A stretch of 7,589 nt of DNA from an uncultured Collinsella sp. Its GTDB lineage: Bacteria > Actinomycetota > Coriobacteriia > Coriobacteriales > Coriobacteriaceae. Positions 1 through 6,861 of this stretch are shown here, piece after piece; the stretch's first letter is position 1, and every line of letters begins with the position of its first letter. The notes under the pieces are model-generated. The model searched no databases. It worked only from the letters and a program-made list of their open reading frames with translations, and was not told where the DNA came from. The translations under genes were made by a program, and so were the position numbers. The stretch covers positions 1 to 7,589 of the forward strand of contig CABQMC010000074.1 in assembly GCA_902465115.1 (NCBI GenBank). The letters are read 5' to 3'.

Positions 1-126
1 CTCTCCGGCGTCCGCCTGCCACGGAACGACCGTGCCGCAATAGGCGCACTCAAAGCTGCGCTTAGCTTGGTGCGAGTACATAGGGCCGCCGCAGTTTTGA
101 CATTTAATGGCAAACATCTCGTCCAT
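1..126 (-). CDS. Zinc-ribbon protein, N-terminal fragment (runs off left edge)
   Basis: The minus strand reads 42 codons from an ATG at 126-124 to the window edge without a stop. The start has a strong Shine-Dalgarno sequence, AAAGGAGG, about 8 nt upstream. The peptide begins MDEMFAIKCQNCGGPM and holds two CxxC knuckles, C9/C12 and C27/C30, separated by 14 residues with aromatic and basic residues between them. That is the layout of a small structural zinc ribbon of the TFIIB or zinc-ribbon-domain type. Such N-terminal ribbons occur in many unrelated bacterial proteins, so the ribbon alone does not give a function, and the rest of the protein is outside the window. The gene is divergent from the metal-efflux gene to its right. 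A perfect inverted repeat lies 29 bp upstream of its start and may be its operator. The reading frame and ribbon are clear; the full product is unknown. Confidence 0.8.
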   Translation of the reverse strand, partial: MDEMFAIKCQNCGGPMYSHQAKRSFECAYCGTVVPWQADAGE

Positions 127-154
127 GGAAACGTCCTCCTTTGCACAGGGGCTG

Positions 155-173
155 TCGACATTAAGTATGTCGA
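155..173. promoter_or_regulatory. Perfect 19-bp inverted repeat, candidate operator
   Basis: TCGACAT and ATGTCGA are exact reverse complements separated by 5 nt (TAAGT). The element lies 29 bp upstream of the zinc-ribbon start codon, in the space between two divergent genes. Read on the minus strand its AT-rich centre contains CATACT/TACTTA, which is -10-like, but no convincing -35 lies at the right distance. Size, perfection and position suit a dimeric repressor site. The binding protein is unknown, and this is inferred from symmetry and location only. Confidence 0.4.
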
Positions 174-344
174 GCAAACAGGCACATGCCCATACCCATG
201 TGGCCCAAAATGGACCACCCAGGCAGACGAGAAGGCTCGCTCGTTAGCACCGGCAGACTATTGCTGCATTTTCTGAGCATCGGTGCACGGCGCCCCCGCG
301 CGAGCTACACTATCCCCTTAAACATGATTGTGAGGACGACCGCT

Positions 345-1521
345 ATGCTATTTGTAAATCGGCTGGTACATACGCTTGTTCCCGGCGGCGAGGACGAGCC
401 GGTCGATGCATCTTGCCGCACCAACGCGGGTTTTGCCGCAAGCCTCATCTGCATTGGCCTCAACATCACCCTGTGCCTGGCCAAGGGCATCGCGGGCCTG
501 CTCGCCGGTTCCGTCTCCCTCATCGCCGACGCTTTCAACAACCTCTCCGATGCCTCGAGCAACATCGTGAGCCTGCTCGGGTTCCGCCTTGCCAGCCGCC
601 CGGCAGACGAGGGCCACCCTTACGGCCACGGCCGCTACGAGTACCTGGCTGGTCTGTTTGTCGCCGTCCTGGTTTGTGCCGTCGGCATCAACCTAATCCT
701 CGAGTCGGTCACCAAGATCATCAAGCCCTCGCCCACCGTGTATTCGGCGCTCTCCATGGCTGCCCTTGTTCTGTCCATGCTCGTCAAATTCTGGATGGCA
801 GCGTTCAACCGCACGCTGGGCGATCGCATCGACTCCGAAACGCTCATCGCCACGGCGCAGGACTCCAAAAACGACGTCATCACCTCGGGCTCGGTCTTGG
901 TGGCGGCGCTTATTTCGCAGACGACCGGCTTTGATCTCGATGGCTGGGCAGGCCTGGGTGTGGGCATCTTCATCTGCATCAGCGGCCTGGGCCTGGTGCG
1001 CGACGCCATCAGCCCGTTGCTGGGGCAAGCGCCCGACCCCAAGCTCGTCCAGGCAATCCGCGACAAGATCATGTCCTATCCGCAGGTCTTGGGCACACAC
1101 GACCTCATGGTGCACGACTACCGGTCGTCAGTTTGCCAGCGCCCACGTGGAGATGCCCGGCGAGGGCGACGCGTTTGAGCACCACGAGATTCTGGACACC
1201 ATCGAGCACGACATCAAGCGCCAGATGGGCATTGGTATCACACTGCACTGCGACCCCATCGCGACAACCGGCGATGACTTGCGCGGCTGGGTCAAGCGCG
1301 GCGTCATGCAGATCGATCCCGCGCTCTCCATCCACGACCTGCACGAGCACGACGGGTTCGTTTCGTTTGACCTGGTGCGTCCCGACGGCTTTGACATATC
1401 CGACGAGGAGCTGCTGGGGCTCGTCACGCGCATCGTGCACGAGCGCCGACCCGATGCCTCATGCGTCGTCACCTTTGATTCGGGCTTTAGCTCGCCCGAC
1501 CGTCCGGCCGAGCAACTGTAG
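345..1521 (+). pseudogene. Cation diffusion facilitator (CDF) metal-efflux transporter, frameshifted
   Basis: CDF proteins are proton-coupled exporters of divalent metals with six membrane helices and a cytoplasmic ferredoxin-like dimerisation domain. The chosen start, ATG 345, has GAGG 9 nt upstream; ATG 324 is an in-frame alternative. Helix 2 carries ADAFNNLSD (N65, D69) and helix 5 carries DSKND (D173, D177). This N-D/D-D metal site resembles manganese-exporting CDFs such as MntE rather than the histidine-containing zinc type. GHPYGHGRYEYL, the usual loop after helix 2, is also present. After Y259 the frame breaks: the first frame reads VHDY-RSSVCQ and stops at 1176-1178 (277 codons), whereas the next frame resumes at 1123 with GRQFASAHVEMP and continues to TAG 1519-1521. 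The family sequence here is normally HDYGPGR, so the simplest reading is loss of 5 nt encoding most of the Gly-Pro pair. A restored protein would be about 393 residues, normal for this subfamily. The frameshift is either a real mutation or a sequence error. Metal specificity is inferred. Confidence 0.85.
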
Positions 1522-1533
1522 CCTGCTTAACAG

Positions 1534-2523
1534 CTAGTTTCCCTGCGCGCCCGAGATGCCGTTTTGCAGCGCGTCCCAGGCATTGGTAGCCATATCGCCC
1601 AGATTCTGAGCAGTATCGCCGAGGTTTTGGGCTGTATCGCCCAGCTCTTGTGCCTTGTCTCCCAACTCCTGTGCCTTGTTGCTCAAATCCTCCAGCGTAT
1701 TGGAGCTCGAGCTGTCGGTACCGCTTTGGCCGCCGGACGAGTTGCCATAGCTGTTCTTGTGCGTGAGCTGAATCTCCAGGTTGCCGTTGTCGTTATAGTA
1801 GGCATTCGTAACAACCCAGTTGGAATCGATGACGGGCGTTGAGCCATCATCGGTCAGGACCACGGCATTCGAAAGATCGGCGCCGCGCGACTTGAGGAGC
1901 TTCTTGGCGTTGGACCAGTACTGCCCCGGGATATCGCTCAGATCGACGGTACTAGACGAGGCGGACTCGGTTTGCTCGGCAGCGGTATCGGCCGTTGAAC
2001 TCCCTCGCTTGTTGAGCATGCCCGACACGATGGCAAACACAACCGACAGCGCAAAGAAAATCGCCAGCACGATGAGGATCTTCTTGATCACGCTCGACGA
2101 ACGCGACGGCTTCTTCTCCTCGTCCTCGCCATATTGCGGAATCGACTTGGGGTACTCGCGATACGGCTCGCGCGACTCGTAGCGAGGCTGCGCCGTGCGA
2201 GGCATATACGTCGTCTGCTGAGGCTGCGGAATGGGATTTTGCGGCAGGTCATCATAGGGATTCGGCGTCGAGGCAGCATAAGAATCCTGCGGCGCGTAAT
2301 CAAACGGATCCGGAGCTGCGTTGCTATAGGGGCCTTGCGAAGATGCAGCGTAAGAATCCTGCGCCGTGTCGCCATAGCCCATAACCCGGGTGGGCTCGGC
2401 AGAAGGCTGCGTCGCGGCGGGGTCGGTATAACCGGGGTTGGGAACAACGCGAGTCGCATCGGCGCTATCGCCAGCCCGCGCGGAACCGTAGCCGCCCATC
2501 ACGGTTGTCTTGTCCTGATCCAT
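1534..2523 (-). CDS. Single-pass membrane protein with PASTA-like external domain and heptad-repeat tail
   Basis: The 329-residue protein starts at ATG 2523-2521, with AAAGGA 8 nt upstream. Residues 1-144 are low-complexity, rich in Gln, Pro, Tyr and Ser, and presumably cytoplasmic and disordered. They contain four similar short motifs (TTVM 6-9, TRVV 24-27, TRVM 45-48, TTYM 104-107) and a duplicated QDSYAAS (55-61 and 79-85). A basic KK at 147-148 precedes one hydrophobic helix, about 149-170, giving an N-in topology. Residues 194-256 (DIPGQYWSNAKKLLKSRG ... NWVVTNAYYNDNGNLEIQL) have the pattern of a single PASTA-like domain, seen in actinobacterial envelope proteins that bind cell-wall material or partner with Ser/Thr kinases. 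After a Ser/Gly linker, 284-311 are four tandem heptads of the AQxLGDx type, predicted amphipathic helix or coiled coil. The gene is monocistronic by context. A PASTA-like envelope or signalling role is inference; no enzyme motif is visible. Confidence 0.85.
   Translation of the reverse strand: MDQDKTTVMGGYGSARAGDSADATRVVPNPGYTDPAATQPSAEPTRVMGYGDTAQDSYAASSQGPYSNAAPDPFDYAPQDSYAASTPNPYDDLPQNPIPQPQQTTYMPRTAQPRYESREPYREYPKSIPQYGEDEEKKPSRSSSVIKKILIVLAIFFALSVVFAIVSGMLNKRGSSTADTAAEQTESASSSTVDLSDIPGQYWSNAKKLLKSRGADLSNAVVLTDDGSTPVIDSNWVVTNAYYNDNGNLEIQLTHKNSYGNSSGGQSGTDSSSSNTLEDLSNKAQELGDKAQELGDTAQNLGDTAQNLGDMATNAWDALQNGISGAQGN
1591..1674 (-). repeat. Tandem 21-bp (heptad) repeat inside the membrane-protein gene
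   Basis: Four consecutive 21-nt units encode AQELGDK, AQELGDT, AQNLGDT and AQNLGDM, residues 284-311. The peptide repeats are nearly identical, while the DNA copies differ at several synonymous positions, so they are not freshly duplicated. Hydrophobic A/L spacing fits an amphipathic helix. In-frame tandem units of this kind can change copy number between strains. Confidence 0.75.
2269..2361 (-). repeat. Duplicated QDSYAAS-coding segment
   Basis: Two 21-nt segments, 2341-2361 and 2269-2289, share GCAGC(A/G)TAAGAATCCTG on the plus strand and both encode QDSYAAS in the same frame. They differ at three or four bases. This direct repeat sits in the disordered N-terminal region and probably arose by internal duplication. 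Confidence 0.55.
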
Positions 2524-2568
2524 GCAACGATTCCTTTCCGTCGCGCGTGAGCCTCAAGTTATCCATGC

Positions 2569-2574
2569 ATTCTA
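2569..2574 (-). promoter_or_regulatory. -10-like element for the PASTA-like membrane protein gene
   Basis: TAGAAT on the minus strand matches five of six positions of the TATAAT consensus and would give a leader of roughly 40 nt before ATG 2523. No good -35 hexamer was seen 16-18 bp upstream, so this is a weak single-element call. The preceding gene, fhs, ends in an intrinsic terminator, so a promoter is needed somewhere in 2524-2640. Confidence 0.35.
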
Positions 2575-2641
2575 CCCGCGCAAAAGCCTATGATGGGCAG
2601 AGTCCGTCGGTATCTACAAGACGTGCGCGGGTCTAAGGATC

Positions 2642-2679
2642 AAAAAAGCCCCGCCGGGCCTTGGTAGGCACGACGGGGC
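2642..2679 (-). terminator. Intrinsic terminator downstream of fhs
   Basis: Minus-strand RNA forms GCCCCGUCG paired with CGGCGGGGC (9 bp, one G-U wobble), continued by an inner GCCU/AGGC stem with an ACCA loop. A run of six U follows immediately (2647-2642). It begins 26 nt past the fhs stop codon. This is a textbook rho-independent terminator that isolates fhs from the downstream membrane-protein gene. Confidence 0.93.
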
Positions 2680-2704
2680 GGGCAAGCGGCTATGAGCAGC
2701 GGGC

Positions 2705-4372
2705 TTAGAACAGGCCGGTGATGTTGCCGTCGTTGTCGACGTCGATATTCTCGGCCGCGGGGACCTTGGGCAGGCCCGGCATGGTCAGAACACTGCCGGT
2801 CAGCGCGACCACAAAGTGGGCACCGGCGGAAACCTTGAGCTCGCGCACGGTGATGCGGAAGCCCTCGGGAGCGCCCAGCGCCTTAGCGTTGTCGCTAAAG
2901 CTGTACTGCGTCTTGGCCACGCATACCGGCAGGTTGCCAAAGCCGTTCTCGCGCAGCTCGGCAAGCTGACGCTTGGCGGCCGGCGTAAAGTCAACGCCGT
3001 CGGCGCGGTAAACCTTGGTGGCAACGGCCTCGAGGGCGTCGGCCACATCGGCGCCGTCCTCATAGGCAAACTTGAGCTCGCTCGGCTGCTCAATCAGACG
3101 CATGACCGCATCGGCCAGCTCGAGCGCGCCCTCGCCGCCCTTGGCCCAGACCTCGGACAGCTTAACGTTGACACCGAGCTTCTGGCACTCGGACTCGATG
3201 AGCTCGAGTTCGGCCTCGGTGTCCGTCGGGAAGCGGTTGATAGCGACCACGCAGGGCAGACCGTAGACATTCTGAATGTTGTCGACGTGACGCAGCAGGT
3301 TGGGCATGCCAGCCTTGAGTGCCTCGAGGTTCTCCTCGTTGAGGTCGGCCTTGGCGACACCGCCGTTGTACTTAAGCGCGCGGGCAGTGGCGACGACCAC
3401 GACAGCGCTGGGGCGAACGCCCGTCATGCGGCACTTGATGTCAAGGAACTTCTCGGCACCCAGATCGGCACCGAAGCCGGCCTCGGTAATGGCGACATCG
3501 CCAAAGCGCATCGCCATACGCGTGGCCATGATAGAGTTGCAGCCGTGGGCAATGTTGGCGAAGGGACCGCCGTGGACAAACGCGGGCGTGCCCTCGAGCG
3601 TTTGCACCAGGTTGGGCTTGAGCGCGTCCTTAAGCAACGCGGCCATGGCACCCTGGGCCTTAAGGTCGCGGGCACGGACGGGCTCGCCGGCAAAGCTGTA
3701 GCCGACGACGATCTCACCCAAGCGTTCCTTGAGGTCGCTGATGCTCGTAGACAGGCACAGGATTGCCATGACCTCGGAGGCGACGGTGATATCGAAGCCG
3801 TCCTCGCGCGGCACGCCCTGGGCCTTGCCGCCAATGCCGTCGATAACGTGGCGCAGCTGACGGTCGTTCATATCGACAACGCGCTTCCAAGTGATGCGCT
3901 TAACGTCAATACCGAGCTGATTGCCCTGCTGGATGTGGTTATCAAGCATGGCGGCCAGCAGGTTGTTGGCAGCACCGATAGCGTGGAAGTCGCCGGTAAA
4001 GTGCAGGTTGATATCCTCCATGGGGATGACCTGAGCCCAACCGCCGCCGGCAGCACCGCCCTTCACGCCAAAGACGGGGCCGAGCGAAGGTTCGCGCAGG
4101 GCCACGGCACTCTTGACGCCGCGACGACGCAGGCCGTCGGCCAGACCGATGGTCGTGGTGGTCTTGCCCTCGCCCGCAGGCGTTGGGTTGATAGCGGTCA
4201 CGAGGACGAGCTTGGCCTGGTGATCAGCCGGCTCGTTGAGCAGTGAATAGTCGACCTTAGCCTTGTCGAAGCCGTACGGAATAAGGTGCTTAACGTCGAC
4301 GCCGGCGTTCTTGGCCACCTCGGTAATAGGCAGCGGCGTGACAGAACGTGCGATTTCGATGTCAGTAGGCAT
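2705..4372 (-). CDS. fhs: Formate-tetrahydrofolate ligase (10-formyl-THF synthetase)
   Basis: The enzyme catalyses ATP-dependent joining of formate to tetrahydrofolate, giving 10-formyl-THF for purine, formyl-Met-tRNA and one-carbon metabolism in the cytoplasm. The 555-residue product matches the usual length of about 556. The ATP-binding P-loop is TPAGEGKT at 64-71. The two family signatures are visible as [13 protein letters not shown] from about residue 102 and [13 protein letters not shown] in the middle third; PTDTEAEL follows further on. The start at ATG 4372 is preferred over an in-frame upstream codon at 4447: it has AAAGGA six nt upstream, matches the conserved N-terminus ([10 protein letters not shown]), and lies just downstream of a promoter-like element that a longer ORF would swallow. 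The gene stands alone: its own -10-like sequence lies upstream and a strong terminator downstream. No folD or other folate gene is adjacent. In anaerobes this enzyme may run in either direction; which applies here cannot be read from the sequence. Confidence 0.98.
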   Translation of the reverse strand: MPTDIEIARSVTPLPITEVAKNAGVDVKHLIPYGFDKAKVDYSLLNEPADHQAKLVLVTAINPTPAGEGKTTTTIGLADGLRRRGVKSAVALREPSLGPVFGVKGGAAGGGWAQVIPMEDINLHFTGDFHAIGAANNLLAAMLDNHIQQGNQLGIDVKRITWKRVVDMNDRQLRHVIDGIGGKAQGVPREDGFDITVASEVMAILCLSTSISDLKERLGEIVVGYSFAGEPVRARDLKAQGAMAALLKDALKPNLVQTLEGTPAFVHGGPFANIAHGCNSIMATRMAMRFGDVAITEAGFGADLGAEKFLDIKCRMTGVRPSAVVVVATARALKYNGGVAKADLNEENLEALKAGMPNLLRHVDNIQNVYGLPCVVAINRFPTDTEAELELIESECQKLGVNVKLSEVWAKGGEGALELADAVMRLIEQPSELKFAYEDGADVADALEAVATKVYRADGVDFTPAAKRQLAELRENGFGNLPVCVAKTQYSFSDNAKALGAPEGFRITVRELKVSAGAHFVVALTGSVLTMPGLPKVPAAENIDVDNDGNITGLF

Positions 4373-4412
4373 GGGCGGTCCTTTCGTTACCGAATGAGAA
4401 AAAGACCAATTC

Positions 4413-4420
4413 AGCATAGC
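4413..4420 (-). promoter_or_regulatory. Extended -10 promoter element of fhs
   Basis: The minus strand reads TGCTATGCT around 4421-4413, a TATGCT hexamer preceded by the TGn of an extended -10. A transcript starting about 7 nt downstream would have a leader of about 34 nt before the fhs ATG. The candidate -35 (TTTTAC, 16 bp away) is poor, which extended -10 promoters tolerate. Position and motif only. Confidence 0.4.
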
Positions 4421-4516
4421 ACGGGCGCGCAATAGTAAAACGCCCATAACCGATGAACGGCGATATGTTTACCCGATGCCCAGCGATAGTCCAACAGCCC
4501 GCCAAAACAAAACGCC

Positions 4517-5584
4517 CTAAACGGTAGGTTCAATCCCCAGGTGCTCAAAGGTGCGGAGGGTTGCCTGACGGCCCTGCGGCGTACGAGTCATCAATCCGCA
4601 CTGCAGCAAATAGGGCTCATAGACATCCTCGAGCGTGCCCGGGTCCTCGCCCACCGCGCTGGCAAGGGTCGTAAGTCCCACGGCACGGCCGGAGAACGTC
4701 TTGGCGAGCGTCTCCAAGATGCGAATATCCATCCAGTCCAGACCGAGTTCGTCGATCTCGAAGAACTCGAGCGCCTGGCGACAGATATCGAGCTCGATGG
4801 GGCCGTTGCCGCGCACCTGTGCGTAATCGCGCACGCGCTTGAGCAGACGGTTGGCAAGACGTGGCGTGCCGCGCGAACGCGAGCCGATCTCGAGTGCACT
4901 GGGATGGTCGATCGTCACGCCCAGGATAGTCGCCGAGCGCGTCACAATCTGCGCGAGCTCCTCGACCGTGTAGTAATCCAGGCGATATGAAATGCCAAAG
5001 CGGTCGCGCAACGGGCCGGTCAACATGCCTGAGCGGGTCGTTGCCGCCACCAGCGTAAACTTGGGGATATCCAGGCGAATCGAGCGCGCCGCCGGACCCT
5101 TGCCAATCACGATATCGAGGGCAAAGTCCTCCATCGCGGGGTACAGGACCTCCTCGACCGAACGGTTGAGGCGGTGGATCTCGTCGATAAACAGCACATC
5201 ACCCGGCTGCAAGTTAGTAAGGATGGCCGCCAGGTCGCCCGTGCGCGCGATGGCAGGGCCACTCGTGGTCTTGATCTGAGCGCCCAGCTCGTTGGCGATA
5301 ACGGTAGCCAGCGTGGTCTTGCCCAGGCCCGGAGGGCCCGAGAAGATCACGTGGTCGAGCGTCTCGCCACGGCTCTGCGCCGCCTCGATCAGCACTCGAA
5401 GGCTCTGCTTGATATGTTCCTGACCGCAGTAGTCGTCCAGACGCTGAGGGCGCAGGGTACGGTCGACATCGAGGTCTTCGGGCGTTAGCTCCGAGCCCAC
5501 CATGCGCTCGCCGTGCGCCATGGATGCCGCCGGCGAGTTACCGGACGTCGCCCACAGGTCCTGAGAGTCATCGGCTTCCCACAT
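4517..5584 (-). CDS. ruvB: RuvB, Holliday-junction branch-migration helicase
   Basis: RuvB is the hexameric AAA+ motor that, loaded on DNA by RuvA, drives branch migration of Holliday junctions in recombinational repair. The product is 355 residues with the family architecture: a variable N-terminal extension of about 40 residues, then the conserved [12 protein letters not shown]; Walker A GPPGLGKT (83-90); Walker B LFIDEIH (131-137); sensor 1 ATTRSGML (181-188); arginine-finger motif LRDRFG (192-197); sensor 2 region [13 protein letters not shown] (238-250); and the C-terminal winged helix with [13 protein letters not shown] and [16 protein letters not shown]. The chosen ATG (5584) overlaps the ruvA TGA in TGATG, implying translational coupling; a GTG one codon upstream is possible. 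The extension before residue 40 is somewhat longer than in E. coli, as is common in Actinomycetota. It is last in the operon. No convincing intrinsic terminator was found between it and fhs, so some readthrough into fhs is possible. Confidence 0.98.
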   Translation of the reverse strand: MWEADDSQDLWATSGNSPAASMAHGERMVGSELTPEDLDVDRTLRPQRLDDYCGQEHIKQSLRVLIEAAQSRGETLDHVIFSGPPGLGKTTLATVIANELGAQIKTTSGPAIARTGDLAAILTNLQPGDVLFIDEIHRLNRSVEEVLYPAMEDFALDIVIGKGPAARSIRLDIPKFTLVAATTRSGMLTGPLRDRFGISYRLDYYTVEELAQIVTRSATILGVTIDHPSALEIGSRSRGTPRLANRLLKRVRDYAQVRGNGPIELDICRQALEFFEIDELGLDWMDIRILETLAKTFSGRAVGLTTLASAVGEDPGTLEDVYEPYLLQCGLMTRTPQGRQATLRTFEHLGIEPTV

Positions 5585-6204
5585 CACGCATCCATTCCGA
5601 GTCGCTTAAGCGCCGCGCCGAGCAGATCCTCGACACGCATATTCTGCCCATCATACCCGCTCAGGGCAACATCGGTCTCCTGCGGGCTAAAGCCCATGGA
5701 AAGGAGCGCCGCACGGGCATCATCGATGGCCGAGGGAGCAGCAGCGGGCACGGGCATCGCAACCTGGCCGGGAATCACGTCGACCGGGACAAAGCCCTTG
5801 TCCTTGGCAAAAGTGCTCTTGAGCTCCAGGATCAGACGCTGAGCTGTCTTTTTGCCCACACCGGGTACCTTGGCCATGCCCTTGTCGTCCTCGGCCATCA
5901 CCAGCGAATACAGCTGCCCCACGGTATAGGTGGAAAGCACGGCGAGCGCCAAGCGCGGGCCAACGCCCGAGACGGACACGAGCCGATCGAACATCGTGCG
6001 CTCATCCTTAGAGGAAAAACCGAAAAGTGTCATGGCATCCTCGCGCACCTGCATACGCGTGTAGAGGCGGACCTCGCCGCCGGGCGTCGGCAACGTGGCC
6101 GCAGTGCTGCCCGAAATGCCGAGCTCAAAGCCAACGCCCGACACATCGACGACGGCAGAGCTCATCGTGGCCTCGACAAGCGTTCCGTGGAGCTGGGAAA
6201 TCAT
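5584..6204 (-). CDS. ruvA: RuvA, Holliday-junction DNA-binding subunit
   Basis: RuvA tetramers bind the four-way junction and recruit RuvB. The 206-residue product is the normal length. It begins MISQLHGTL, the typical OB-fold start. The acidic pin that holds the junction open is present as RED (R54, E55, D56) in [11 protein letters not shown]. Two helix-hairpin-helix DNA-binding motifs follow: [14 protein letters not shown] (77-90) and [17 protein letters not shown] (112-128). A flexible Ala/Pro linker (about 140-158) leads to the C-terminal RuvB-binding UBA-like domain ([12 protein letters not shown] ... AALKRLG). Its ATG shares one base with the ruvC stop (TGATG), and its own stop overlaps the ruvB start the same way. 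The Shine-Dalgarno is GAGG about 12 nt upstream, rather distant, so expression likely leans on coupling to ruvC. Confidence 0.98.
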   Translation of the reverse strand: MISQLHGTLVEATMSSAVVDVSGVGFELGISGSTAATLPTPGGEVRLYTRMQVREDAMTLFGFSSKDERTMFDRLVSVSGVGPRLALAVLSTYTVGQLYSLVMAEDDKGMAKVPGVGKKTAQRLILELKSTFAKDKGFVPVDVIPGQVAMPVPAAAPSAIDDARAALLSMGFSPQETDVALSGYDGQNMRVEDLLGAALKRLGMDA

Positions 6205-6725
6205 CAGTATCCGGTTCCTCTCTGTTGATAGAACTCGCCACCGGTGAGGGCGCGGGTGCGGCTGAGGTTTACGTGGCAGATGGCACAGGCCAGGGCATCG
6301 GCGGCATGGTCGGGATGCGGGTCGTGGTCGAGCTGCGTGAGCGTGCGTACCATGTAGGCGACCTGCCGCTTGTCCGCGGCGCCGGTGCCCACCACGGCCT
6401 GTTTGATCTGCATGGGCGTGTACTCGCCAATCTCGAGCGCACATTCCGAAAGTGCGACGAGTGCAGCACCGCGGGCATGCGCCGTGGGGATGGCGGAACG
6501 AACGTTGGCGCCAAAGTAGATGCTCTCGACAGCAGCCGTGTCGGGTCGATAACGCTCAACGACATCCTTAAGGTCATGGGCGATATGCGACAGGCGCACC
6601 GCGAGCGGACTTCCGGCACTGGTCTCGATGCAGCCATAGGCACGGCAGCGAACCTCGCCACGCCGCTCCTCGATAATCCCCCAACCCGTATGAGCCAAAC
6701 CGGGGTCGATGCCCAAGATAACCAA
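6204..6725 (-). CDS. ruvC: RuvC, Holliday-junction resolvase
   Basis: RuvC is a dimeric Mg-dependent endonuclease that cuts Holliday junctions symmetrically. The start is taken as TTG 6725-6723, because GGGGAGG lies 5 nt upstream and the protein then opens as (M)VILGIDPG, the family's usual N-terminus. An upstream TTG at 6746 would translate through that ribosome binding site and is rejected. The product is 173 residues, normal for the family. The RNase H-fold catalytic acids are D7 in GIDPG, E67 in AAVESIYFG, and the H140/D143 pair in PDHAADALA; the His-Asp pair is the arrangement seen in Thermus RuvC. It is the first gene of ruvCAB and its stop overlaps the ruvA start. A LexA-type site lies 56-69 bp upstream, so the operon is probably damage-inducible. 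Confidence 0.97.
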   Translation of the reverse strand: MVILGIDPGLAHTGWGIIEERRGEVRCRAYGCIETSAGSPLAVRLSHIAHDLKDVVERYRPDTAAVESIYFGANVRSAIPTAHARGAALVALSECALEIGEYTPMQIKQAVVGTGAADKRQVAYMVRTLTQLDHDPHPDHAADALACAICHVNLSRTRALTGGEFYQQRGTGY

Positions 6726-6780
6726 GCCAACCTCCCCTCGCCACAAGCACAGCGCAAGACAAGGCCCCGCGCATCATTCA

Positions 6781-6794
6781 CGAACGTCTGTTCT
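6781..6794 (-). promoter_or_regulatory. LexA (SOS) box upstream of ruvCAB
   Basis: The minus strand reads AGAAC-AGAC-GTTCG. The actinobacterial and Bacillus LexA consensus is CGAAC-N4-GTTCG; this site has a perfect GAAC-N4-GTTC core and nine of ten consensus arm bases. It begins directly after the -10-like TATTCT (6800-6795), so bound LexA would cover the transcription start, the standard repression geometry. ruvAB or ruvCAB are known LexA targets in Bacillus and mycobacteria. The lexA gene itself is not in the window. Confidence 0.75.
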
Positions 6795-6800
6795 AGAATA
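6795..6800 (-). promoter_or_regulatory. -10-like element of the ruvCAB promoter
   Basis: TATTCT on the minus strand matches four of six consensus positions. A possible -35, CTGACT (6825-6820), also matches four of six but at a wide 19-bp spacing. The predicted start near 6788 falls inside the LexA box, giving a leader of about 60 nt. Taken alone it is weak; its abutment with the LexA site raises the likelihood. Confidence 0.4.
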
Positions 6801-6861
6801 ACACAACGCTAGCCCTATAAGTCAGCCGAGATTGAATTGTAGGTTGAGTATACGCAAGCGA

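Noticed and set aside
247..286. GCACCG/CGGTGC arms with inner GCAG/CTGC upstream of the CDF gene
   Set aside because: The 6-bp arms are 28 nt apart with no U-run and no match to a known riboswitch; chance is likely in GC-rich DNA.
186..344. Upstream extension of the CDF transporter to an ATG at 186
   Set aside because: The extra residues are unlike a CDF N-terminus, there is no ribosome binding site at 186, and ATG 345 has GAGG at good spacing.
2816..4246. Open frame of 476 codons on the plus strand, opposite fhs
   Set aside because: It is the complement of an unmistakable fhs gene. Long antisense frames are expected in high-GC genes, and the translation shows no family motif.
4373..4447. 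N-terminal extension of fhs to 4447
   Set aside because: It would translate the extended -10 element and the AAAGGA ribosome binding site; known enzymes begin close to MPTDIEIA.
4441..4516. Possible terminator after ruvB (CGCC/GGCG hairpin before GTTTTAC)
   Set aside because: The stem is only about 4 bp with competing internal pairing and a weak T-run, so it is not supportable.
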